From Temnothorax longispinosus (taxonomy: Eukaryota > Arthropoda > Insecta > Hymenoptera > Formicidae): a stretch of 64,000 bases of DNA. Numbering within the stretch: position 1 is the stretch's first letter; the number at the start of each line of letters is the position of its first letter. A program made the translations under genes and the position numbers. Positions 35,469 through 47,183 of this stretch are shown piece after piece. The notes beneath the pieces are model-generated. The model did not search any database. It saw only the letters and a program-made list of their open reading frames with translations, and was not told the DNA's origin. The stretch lies in contig NW_027270069.1 of NCBI RefSeq assembly GCF_030848805.1, forward strand, positions 124,001-188,000, read 5' to 3'.

Positions 35469-38400
35469 ATGAAGTTCCTTGTTCTTTGCGTAAGCATCAG
35501 ATACGACTGTGTTGCGACCCTCCTGCAATTTATTATATGTACTGTGCTTGCGTTTGTGTAAACACAATACTTAATGTATTACTTAGCGTTAATTTAAAGC
35601 GCCGCGTGAAGCGTTAGGCGGAAAAATTAGATGAAAAATTCATCTTGGAAATATCACAAAATTGGCGGTCCTTATTTTATATGACAGATTTTGATGAATT
35701 CAGTCAACTTTGGTCGTTTTTATTTCACTGAGAAAAATTTTGATGGTAGTCATTATGTATTGCAGGTATTTAATATTTAACATTATGTCTTAACAATTAA
35801 GCTAAGGTAATTCACATCATGCTTATATTTTCTTTTAAATAAATCCGGCCAGATTTTCTTATTGTGTCATTTTGATAATTTATAATTCAAATATTTCTTT
35901 TATATTTCAATTAAGAAAAAATCGGGTTTAATTTTGCAAAAATTCTGTCAGTAAAATTAAAATTATTCCTATATATAGAAGAGAAATGATCCGTGGCTGT
36001 TGTCATTGAAATTAATACCTATAAAATTTCGATAGAAGAATTCCATTCTATATACGCGACAATATAAACGGATCTCACGTATTGATTACTTCAATTACAC
36101 GTTTAAATGACTTACGAAATCAGGTAATGGTCCACGGTTTGTCGGCGGAGGGCACGGGGGAAGTCTTGTCGATCGGCCGGTGGAAAGAGCAGATTATCGC
36201 GCCGGAGTTCTTGCTGGAGGATCGCGAGGATGTGTCCGAGGGCAACCGGAACGCGTTCCTCTACGAGGACAAGCGTAACTTCCGTCCCGAGGGCCTTGGC
36301 GAGGTCAAGCGTGTCACCGGCGCCGAGGACGTCGGTCTGCAACCGCGTCTCGTAACGAGAGTGCGTTTGCATATTTCCTAAGAATTTCCCTTCCGTAAAC
36401 TTTTTCTGCGAACAAGTGTCTTCGTTACATGACGCTGTCGCGCGTTTCAGCCAAGTTTAAATTACGAATTCATCGTGTACACAACGAAGTTGAGTGCTTC
36501 GCCTGCACTTGACGCTTGACTGTCAACCGAAGTGGTTTCTTTGTTTAAATAATTCATGGAGAGGATAACAGTGACGTACTTAAAGATACCTTTTTCCTCG
36601 TGGAAAAAGCTACCCGCGGGTGTAAATGTATTCGATCCCTCCTGGTATCGGGCGCTTTCGTGTGTAAAGCTTATTAAACACGCGCGGTAATTATTTTCGT
36701 AATTATTTTCTAAATTATTATGTTGAAACGCGAAGGTTTCTGCACGCGCGTCGCCGATATTATAATGTCAAAGGTCACCCAGATTTATTCAGACATGACA
36801 ACTGCGACAGCGAATAATGATTTTTTATGCTAAAATGGAAAATTGCAATTACGTTTTGCGGTAACGGGATAACGAGCGATTAAACGCGTGGCAATCCAAA
36901 TTTCAAAAAGAGCGTTGTTCCTTTTTTGCCACGTTATTCAATTATTTCGCTTCAGCTTCGTAAATCACTTTGCGCAGTGATGAAACAACTGTCAACCACG
37001 GAGAAGTACAATACTCGACAGATGTATACATATATTGCGTGTCGTATGGAAATTTATCTCGTTGGAAAGTCGAAAATTAACTCGTAACAAAAAGCTATCC
37101 GGCAATGCACGGTAAATATTGTGTGTAGCATCGCTTCATGTATTTAATTAATTAATTTCATCACGAAGAACTCTGTTATCTTGATTTTTTTTTCCCTGCA
37201 ACGTCCCAGTGTTTACGCACGTGCGACGTAAAAAAGACGCTGTTTACAGTCTCACGATGAAAAATATAATTTAACTCGACAACAAGCTAGTACAACTCGA
37301 CTTTTCAACGTGTAATTTCCGCGCTATTAATTAATGCCTCGATTAGTGCTTGACACGAAGGCACGTTTGTTCGCAGTCTCTGCCGTGCACCTGCGAAACG
37401 CAGTACGAAATAAGGGACCTGGACGAGGGGCATTATCCGAGATATCTGACCGCGTCGAGCTGCAAGCCGAAAGCCTGCCTGAGCGGCAAGTTCAATTCCT
37501 GCCGACTGCTGTACTACACGGTAAGATTGCGTGACAATCCATAATCCGTAGCGCGAAGTAGCGGATCGCTCGCCGCCCGCTATTAGAGGTGCGCCCAAGT
37601 GGTTGTCGAGTATTGTGCAAGTATACACAACTTTAATTAGCGCCGACCGCGCTAACTCTCAGCTTATTGATCACCGGGCGTCCCATCGTCATCCGGATAA
37701 ACATCGCCGTCCACCGCGGTAGTAACTGTAATAAGTCGCGCGCCGCGCCGCGATATCGAACAAATCTGCACGCCTCAGTTATGCAATAGACGTACGTTTA
37801 ATTACGCTTTGCGCGTTCGATTTGATACGCTTTGATTATGTAATGTTGTGTTGAATATACTATAGCTATACGTCTGACTCCTATCTCCGTTTCGCCAGAA
37901 TGGCGGTATAAAATACCGGCATTGCTCTGCTGTCGCTCTGTTGCTTTTTAATAATGTTATGTCATTGTATAACGTGTCTTTAATTGTTACGTTACCACGC
38001 ATTGACATTTCTTCGCAAAAAACTATGCTTGCTAATGTACTATACATAACTCTTAGTTTGAAAAAATATACATTAAGATTAAAATGGAAAAAAAACACAA
38101 CAGGATATGGTTCTGTCGGTTTTTATAAATAAAAAAAACATGGAGAATGTAGTTTCCAACGCAGAAAAAACATAAAAATACACAACACTTATTATTTTCT
38201 GCACCGTCTATTTTTATCCATCAGAGATAGGGGAGAATGTTAAACAAGGATGTGTAACAACATTTAACAGCGTGGTTAGAGAATTACTCGTACGCATGCA
38301 GCAATACGTTACGCGTTCGTAATTGTATTATTCACAAGGAATGCAAACCGTTAATATCGAAGATTAATTAACCTGTAGTTGACACCTTGTTATATTCGTT

Positions 38401-38968
38401 TATAATAAGAATTCACCTGCCGGCCAATTCTAATTAATAGTATTAATTTACGTGATTATTCATCCGAGAAACTTGTAGAGCAGTAAATTACATCAATATA
38501 GTACATTATAACAACTTATAGCAACCTGTCCTCAGTATCATTAATTATTTCTCAGAGATGAATCTTAAAATTACAACGTATTGCGCAGTATTGGCTGAAT
38601 ACTTGCGCAATAAAATTCTAAATAAAAACCTATTTATGATATTCCAAAAAATTTCATTTGACACGTAAATCATCAGATTATACACGTCAAATTTCAATAA
38701 ACGCTTAGGAATTAAAGGCTAATATGAAGTGTATATACATACATATGTGGAACGTAGTTTTTATCAGACATGTAATAAATCAAGCGATAATCAGGTTGTT
38801 CTCACGTAGGTTCACGTGTTAAGCCAACGCGATTTGGACGAGTTAAGCAACGACCGTTATTCGGACGATAGCGGACTTCCGGAAACACCGCTTCCAGAAG
38901 CACTCCGTCATAAGTGGCAACTGAAGCGGTTGAAAATCCCGGTTGCGTGTGTGCCGGAGACAAGATAG
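35469..38968 (+). CDS. Torso-ligand cystine-knot hormone (PTTH/Trunk family)
   Basis: Secreted ligand family of the receptor tyrosine kinase Torso; PTTH drives ecdysteroid production and Trunk acts in embryonic termini. Four exons all split in phase 0: 35469-35489, 36124-36351, 37377-37520 and 38810-38968, giving 183 residues. The seven-codon first exon plus the start of exon 2 make a signal peptide (MKFLVLCVMVHGLSA, cut before EG). A pro-region contains two KR sites (YEDKR, GEVKR). The mature domain has LPCTCETQYEIRDL, GHYPRYL, CKPKACLSGKFNSCRLLYYT and VHVLSQRD, and ends LRHKWQLKRLKIPVACVP, with six cysteines in the knot region. The pattern CxxxYEIRDLxxGxYPRYL..CRLLYYxVxVL is shared by PTTH and Trunk, and I cannot decide between them. 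The exon 2 acceptor has a weak pyrimidine tract. Confidence 0.78.
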
Positions 38969-41900
38969 AAGAAAATTATGTACGACCAGCTTGGACCAGT
39001 GTCAAACGCGATCGAGGAGATAGAATCTATAGCGGCCTCCATCGTTAAAAGGTCAATAAATATTCGGCGAATATGTAGATATGTGCGCGGCATATTGAAT
39101 TTTACGCTTCTGCTTGCGATACGTACACGCCAAAATGTGAAAAAAAAATAAAAGTGGTTAACAAATAATTGGATTAGGAATTTTGATTGTATAATTTTCA
39201 CCCTTCATCAATCTTAAAACGTTAATCTGTGTTCAGCGAATTTGCAATATCTCCACTGACACAAGTAAGCTGGCTAAAATAAATTCATCAAGAAAGCAAT
39301 TAAGCATGATTTAATTTAAAAGATCAGAGACTAATTTAAAATTTTTCTTTTCGCGTCAAATGTGAATTTAAGGATCGTTCTACATTAGTCGCAAGCAGCC
39401 AATCGCGTGAACGCAAGCAGTACCACTTCCGGTCGCAAACAGCAATAAAAGTACAGTTTAAATTGCTATTGATTCAATGCACTTTTCTTTGTTTCTACAA
39501 AATGAGAATTTATAATGAAATATCATTAAACTAATGAAGTTCGTATTAACATCATCTATATCGTACCTCTGAGAGAAAAAAAAGCAATTTGATTCTCATA
39601 ATTTATTAATACGCACATTTTCAACCACGGAGAATAGCTCGCAGTTTTATACTACGTAAAAAGACGCTGAACACTATCCACCTGCGAAAAACGAACAAAG
39701 TTTTATGAAGCAATTTCATGAAGTAATTTATGGTTTCGGCGTCAAGGAGATAAGCACGACTAAAATCAATTTAAAACGTTAATATTGCAATTTTCTTTAC
39801 AAATTTGCTACAATAATGATTGTAAATGTCGTAATTGTCCAACATATCAATCTATTACTCATCGCTATAAAAATAATTGTTCTGTTTACCTTAATAATAA
39901 ATAATAAAAATTAATCTAATTCCATTTATCTTCTTTTTTTTGTATTTCTTTCTAAAACTATTAGCATTAAATAAAATTGTTCGAGTTTAATTCAATGGGT
40001 GAAAAAGGAGAAGACTTAAATACTTGTATCAAACTGCAACTGAAAATTTGACCTTCCTAATCGCTATTTTGCCATCAGACATCACTTTACAAAAAACACC
40101 TATAATTTTCACGCTTCTGACATATCGAACGCATATGCACATGCAACTCTGACCTCGCGCAACAAGTCACATTCGGCACGTAAAATAATTTAAGTGGGGC
40201 AATATCGATTGCTCGCGCCTCGCGCCAAAGGGTGTAATGAAAGCTCCGTTTCCGGTCGTTCTAGGATTACCGGAGCAATCAGCGCCGCTAATAAAACTGC
40301 GCGCAATGAAATCTGCAACATAGAGGTCCAATTTCGCGCAATTAATTGCACTATAAAGTATCCGATTAAAAGAGAAGACAGAGGGAAGGCCGTTTAACGA
40401 CAACCTCTGCCTTTACCGCCCGATTTAATTTTCAGCTATACGATACTGTAGCTTCACGGCACGTTTTCTTTTTCGCATTTCGTATACGTTTGACTCCCTT
40501 GCGTTTATAGGAAGTGTCCTAAAATTACACATTCATAATTCTGATACGAGTGCGTGCTATCGGTGAAGAAACGGTTTCTATAATGTGTATCATAAAATCA
40601 TTTATTATATAACTCACATTTTTTATTAACTATTTTATATAAGTTTACATTTACGTACACGACATACGACATATTATATACATGACATTAATTTTGAACA
40701 GCATTGCTTATTTTATATAATATACTGTTATATATAAATATAATTCATATTAATAAAATTCCCTGCGAGTATTATAATATATATATATAAATGTCACGTA
40801 AAAATATTAATACAAACAGAAATTTTGAAAATTAATAAAGTGAAATAATAATTATCTCGTTTATGCATTACTAATATTTGTATACTAACTCAGATCCGAT
40901 CAATATTATTATTTAATGTAATAATGCTATTATATACATTAATGTTATTAATTTCATATCAAGATAAAAGATAGTTATAAAAGAAATAATAAATAAAATA
41001 CAGAAGTAGTAAATAATGAAAAATAGATTAAACCTGGCTTGTATAAGACACGTTTAATATTTAAGGACAAATTATACCCTACAATTTAATGAAACAAAGT
41101 CGACTACATTTTAAATTTCGATAAGATCGTTCTCGCGAGTGATTGTCCTTTGAGTGAGTTGCGCAAGTATGGCAATTTTCACGTGCATATATCGTCATCT
41201 ACATGGAGTATTTCTAGGAGCTCGTACAAGTGCAAGAGGAAGTTTCTCCTTCTAGATCTCGGGTATTTACTTTAGTAACAAACATTTCTTACTATAAAGG
41301 AGCACTTGATCTACCCTTAAAGATTAAAGGTATTCGAATTACACGGCATATTGCATGTTTCACGTGTTTAACGAATTCCTTGGATGAACAATTTCCCTTT
41401 AACGAAATATTCGAACGAAATAAATTACACTTGTCAGCTTTCTGAAGCCATCTCAATCATTAATAGACGAATCACATATACAAACTGGAACATTAAAAAA
41501 AAATTATATCCCTCTTTTAACAATATAAACTTTAACAGAGTATTATCATTTAATAATAATGCAGCATAATATAATTTACAAAATGGCATGTGAAAATAGT
41601 AAAATTAAATTCAAATTTCATTTAAAATATAATATCTTGCAAAGGGAAAAGTATATCATTTATCAATTTATTATTTATGTTTCGTATTAAAATAATAAAC
41701 TGAAAAATGAAACAACTTCGAATGCAACGTGCCTCAAGGCGCCTCAAACATACGTCCTCCGCACATGCACTTCTCTCGCTGTTTTCTTTTAATTTTCAAA
41801 CATTTTACGGGGTTTTTTAATAAAGAGCAACCTACTTTAACTCTTTTCATGCAGGTTGGCCGTGTTGATCCTATTCTATCAGGACGTCAAACTTCGTTCA

Positions 41901-42348
41901 AGCGTTCTAGTTTGTATGCTTTCCAGAAGTCCGCTGTATTACGCGCCTATGAACTCGCAAGAAGTACAAGCTATATCCATAAAATCGACAAGCTGCCGAG
42001 CCTGCGGGTGTCCACGGCACGTTACGCACCGTACCTCGCATACACGAAAAGCCAATACTGCAAGCACTCGAGCAAGTCGGTCAAAGCACAGTCTTGAAAG
42101 CCAGCGAGCCCGAATGCGCTCCTAATCTCATTAGGTACGTACATGTGCATCGTTACACCGGTTAGATGTACCACTTAACAATGAACCTCACGTACTAGAG
42201 CAACATCCTCGAGGTACAAGTTTCGATAAACTACCGATCGTCATCAGAAAAAGCTAATCATTGGCCAAATTGTTTCAAATTTACACATATAAATATAAGA
42301 TAATTAGTAAAATACTTAAAAAATAAAGGATACTATATAATGTAAAAG

Positions 42349-42351
<3 letters not shown>

Positions 42352-42385
<34 letters not shown>

Positions 42386-42445
42386 AAGAGAGAGAGAGAG
42401 AGGAAGAGGGTGAGAGGGAGAGGGGAGAGAGAGAGAGAGAGAGAA
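42352..42445. repeat. (GA)n microsatellite
   Basis: About 95 bp of interrupted GA/GGA repeat. Confidence 0.95.
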
Positions 42446-44286
42446 ACAAACAGACAGACAGTAAATGTATGAATAATTGTAACTGTAAATATATAAATAT
42501 AAAAAAGTAAAGTAATGTAAGCTGTAAATGTAAAAAGAACTATGTAAAAAAGAACAATGTAAAACATTATATTATACGATGAGAATCCAAAACCGTAAGA
42601 TAGGGATTAAAAAATATTGACAAATCGTTACCCGTACTTGTGGAGACGTATGCTATTAAAAATTGAACTTCTCAAAAAACGGACTGTTATGAGTGGACAA
42701 GTATGATCTTATTTTCAATTTAATTATATCGAAAGTTTTAAAGGAGGATTTTATACTTTGTGTCGCAACAAACAATTAAATTTTCATTTAATTTTCATGA
42801 AAAGATAAAATTTTGAAAGGTGATTTTAATAAAGATTTTAAAATAATAAATAAAATTGATTAAAAATAACAAAATGAATTTTGTATAGAACAATTACACA
42901 AAATTTATTCGATAAAATATTAAAACTTCAATTTTTTTAGTCGCGAGCGTCTACTTATCGTTCATTGGCAATTTTATTGCGCGAATATTTTTCATAAATT
43001 TCTATCTCCAAAAATTTAAAATGCAAATTTATTTCGGCAGATTTACGCGCAACGTATCGCGTGATGTCAAATAATTTTTTTCTCGCACAAAAGAGTTTGC
43101 AAAAATGAAAAAAAAAAAAAATCAAATGCCACGTGTGATCCGCTCGTAGCGAGCATCCTTCACACAAGTCTTTCGCAATATCGTGTCCGCGCGACGCAGT
43201 TTTTCAAACTTTATACGGGGAATTTATTCCGGCTGACTGTGCCGAACGGCCTGTTCGTCACGCCGCATAAATTACGCGTGCATTCGTCGGTCGATCGAGC
43301 ATGGTTAAAACCCCACTTCAAGAGCGTTAACGGTTTCCACGAGCAAACACTCAAACGCTGTTTGCCCTCTTTGCCTTGACAATATTGGCCGCCCGTCACC
43401 ACCGCTCGATGTCGGCTCGGTGCTCTGCATGCGTCTTTACTCTGCTCTCCAACCGCATGAGATTACGCATAAACGGATATGGGAGGAAGGCGGACGATTA
43501 CAACGTGTATTACCCAAAATTATGTCAACGAATAGTCAAGTTACGTTCGGTTCAATTTGGACGAAGAATCTTTTTTCTCTTCGGTATAGGCTCAATCTTT
43601 GAAATGTCTAGTGTTAAAAAAAGTCAGAAGTGCCTGTTCTGAATACCAGAATAGTTAACCGAAATGACGTTAGTTAAAACAAAAGTCTGGTAGTTATTAC
43701 TTCTCGTGCATAATTCCGGGATCGCACCAAACCATAAAAAACTGATGTAATGAAAAAGTTGGATTTTACATTGGGTATTACAAACTTTCCTTTTACCGAA
43801 AACAAGAGAAATTATTTGTTGTACCATTATTAGAATTAAATTGTACAAGAAAGAACTGATACACACGCGCAAAATAATCTCAAATTGAAATAATAATACA
43901 ATTAAAAACACATAAAAATTGATAAATATAGGTACCGCATCTAAAATTAATAACAAGGTTATTAGAAATATTCTATAGTAAAGGACAGATTATAAAAAAG
44001 AGGTCTTTTTCATTATAAATAGTGAATAATTTTCTTTTGCGATTTTATCCGACTCTAACAAAATTTTGCGAATCTAAAATTCAATGGGGCATAAAATTCC
44101 TTGACGGCATGTAACACGTGCGAAATATTTGCGGCCAACTCGCATGGGCAACCAGTAAATCAACGTATACAAATATTTACGCAACGCATACGTTTACATC
44201 CCATTACAGATTACAAGAGCGCATTCTAGATACGTAGTTTGAACCATGATGCCAATAGCAACGTGGTCTGGGAATATCACGGTGGT

Positions 44287-44296
44287 TATATATAAG
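44287..44296 (+). promoter_or_regulatory. Candidate TATA box
   Basis: TATATATAAG followed by a GC-rich start region precedes an ATG frame at 44355-44867 (170 codons, arginine- and tryptophan-rich, no known domain). It could be a promoter for an unseen transcript or chance. Confidence 0.2.
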
Positions 44297-46893
44297 CCGA
44301 ACAGAAACTACACGTTTGATATCCTAAGGAGAACCGAGAAATTCACATACAGATATGTATTCAAATATTAACCACCCCTGTAAATGGTTAACTGACATGA
44401 AAGGTACGGTGAGCGACGGATATCCGGAAAATTGTTCCTTCTTCGAAGAGTTTATTCGTGTGTCAAGGTCAAACATGCCGTGGAGAATACCAGTTTGCCG
44501 TTTGTCAAAACGGTACTATACGTATCGATTGTATGATTTTTGTCGAATAATAAGACGAAGAGAGAGCTCGGATATCTCTTCCGGATATCTCTTCGTAGGA
44601 AGAGCAATATTATTGAAAAGGTACCGAGCTGTTCTAGGATTTTTATTTCTGGCACTATGGTGGCGGTGGCGGTGGTGTATTTACGTGACGGTGTCTCAAA
44701 ATGAATACGCGCATCGCGCATGGTCGCGATTGACCGTCCGCTCTTGTTTTTTCTGGCCCTCATCCGGCGCTCACGCACGCACACGGGGATATCGTCGGCC
44801 TCGGGCTAACATTCCGGCCCTCGAGCGCGGATATAGCCACTCGAGCCACTGTTTGCGATCCGGCTGATCTTTCATTTACCCTGCAGGTGGGCGTGTTGCC
44901 GGCGGCTTAGCCGTACTTCGCTTCCACTATCTATCTATCGCGCCGTATCGTATCACCCCGATAAAAGCGACGGTGACGCGCGTCGCGACCGGCGCGGCCG
45001 GCGCGGCGGATCGAATTGCGCACTCGCTCGCTGATCGATATGATAATCAACGCTCCAGACACGTTGTACTTATAGTTAACCGAATAGAATAAATCAGAAA
45101 CGAAAAGTATATGAAATTAATTCTGACGAGAAACACAAAGTTAATTAGTCGACGCGTTCAATATTATGAATTATTGTACCTGTAATGTAAACACGTGTTT
45201 GCATTTTATTATTTTACTTATAAAACGCAGCCAATATTGCGATTAAAAAATTATATGTGATTTTCGCGAACTTGATCGAAAATTTAAACAATAGTTATGA
45301 TGAAGGATTAATTTTATCAACACTATATATAATTTAAATGTGTTCAAATGTCGATGAATTTAAACGGAAGAAATTACAATGTCTAATAGAAGGTAATAAA
45401 ACTTATTCAGCGATTTTGGTATTATTGATTCGAAATTGGTATTACATGCAATATTGGAAAGATTGATCGAAATCATCAGTGTATGATGACTCGATTTCGC
45501 GTATGATAAACTATATTGAACTATAATTGATTCCGAAATGTGCATCACTTTTAATAAATAAAGCGATTTAAGCAATTTGAAATATAATTTTAAAATTACT
45601 GTGAAATAATGCATAAAATATTTATATATCAAAATCATTCTTACTTTTTCAATAGAGAATGTTAAGGCACTGTCAACATAAATTTCACAGTAACACAAGA
45701 AAAATCGCTAGAAATTATTCAAGCATAAAATATAATTCTATACGAATTACATATATCTATATATATCGAAATCTTAAAAAGGAGGAATTTGAGAAATCGA
45801 AAGAAAAATGGAAGTGAAAGAATAAATTTTCCTGTAAATAAAAGTTCCTGTAATTACAAGTTTCTATAAATAAAAAAAATTAGTTTGAAAATCAGACGTT
45901 TTCTTGGAAAAGTCGATGAAAATTTATATGTTCCACGTAATATTTTCCTCTTGAACTACTCGATAAAGGCTTGATAAGGTTCTGTATCAAAAAGAGGGCA
46001 ATCCCGGTATTATACAGGATAGTTAAATAATCACAATACGAAGGTAACGGAAGATATATTTTGTGTATTATTTGATTATTAGAATATATATCCGCAAAGA
46101 CGCGAAACTTAAAAAACAATTAAATTAAAAAATGTAAAGTTGATCTTATTTCAAAGAGGTTTCATGGAGGTTTTAAAAATATTTGGTCAATATTTGGTAT
46201 TTTGGTAATTTTTAGATAATCGATATTAAACATCTTTGTTTCTAATTAAATTGTATGAGTCCCAAGATATTCTAACAATAAGTAACATCATATATTTTGA
46301 TAAACTATTTATTTTATATTGTAAATCTTGAAAATAGTTATTTTCATGTGAATCTTCAAATTCTCTAAATTATTTTCACGTTTATAGTCACTTTATTTAT
46401 ACGTTTTATTTGCACATTTTACGACGTTCTTTTCGCGATTTTTATGTATAGAGAACGTTACCATTCGCCAAAAATTATTTGTCACGGCATTGTCTGCATC
46501 GAATATATATGTATAGACGTGACTGCCCAGCAGGTTCGTCAACCCTCCTCCGATGGTTACGCTGTAAGACCGAAGAGAAAGAGCACGGCTCGTGTAATAG
46601 CTCCTGGGTGGCACATCAGAAGTACTTCGAGTCAAGTACCGACTTGATAACTCCGTCCGACGAGTGCTATCGTCTAACCGAGTATTTTTTTGTTTCTTTT
46701 TCGTCACCCCTGCACTCGGTATCACGTTCGGGATACATGTCTCTACGAGGACTAATTAAACTCTTCCTCTATCCTCGACACGACCATTAACTCGTGGTTG
46801 CAGAAAATCGATAGAATTTTAGATAAAATAAAATAATAAAATTTTCATAATAATTAAGTTTTCTCTGTACCTCTCCCCTTTCTCGATTAAATA

Positions 46894-47183
46894 CACTTCT
46901 CAACAAAATTAAAGGATCGCTTAAAATCAACTCTAAAAAGGAGCGAATTCAAAGTCACGTATCTTTGCAAAAAATAATCGCAGAATAATGCTTAAAAACG
47001 CGTTTTAAAGCTTAAAGGTTCAACTTTCGAATGCTTAAAAGCTGAAACTTTAAGCTTTAAAACGTTTAAGCTTTAAAACACGTTTTAAAATCGTTCTGCG
47101 GTTATTTTTCGCAAAGATACGTGACTTTGAGTTCGGTCCTTTTCAGCGCTGATTTTAAATAATCTTTTAATTTTGTTGAAGTG
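46894..47183. mobile_element. Tc1/mariner-type MITE with TA flanks
   Basis: Inverted ends CACTTCTCAACAAAATTAAA.. and ..TTTAATTTTGTTGAAGTG are bordered by TA. The arms continue inward for over 90 bp (AAAGTCACGTATCTTTGC). The centre is a run of AAGCTTTAAAACG-type repeats. No transposase remains. Confidence 0.8.

Larger units (their letters stand above)
38969..46893. other. Long stretch without a supported gene
   Basis: Candidate poly(A) signals of the hormone gene lie near 39055 and 39147. The rest is AT-rich with CpG-rich islands (about 40190-40420, 43130-43500, 44700-45060). Isolated open frames (41729-42097, 44355-44867, 46479-46790) lack recognisable domains. A strong donor (ATTAG|GTACGT) follows a protein-like frame at about 41990-42136. 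Confidence 0.45.

Noticed and set aside
36112..36372. Minus-strand open frame opposite hormone exon 2
   Set aside because: Shadow of the plus-strand exon, whose splice phases and downstream domain decide the strand.
44355..44867. 170-codon open frame downstream of a TATA-like sequence
   Set aside because: Composition is random-looking (runs of Arg and Trp in a CpG-rich tract), with no domain, signal peptide or splice support; kept only as a weak promoter note.
46479..46790. Cys- and Trp-containing frame reminiscent of an extracellular loop of a sodium-coupled transporter
   Set aside because: The spacing does not match that family and no membrane segments or partner exons lie nearby.
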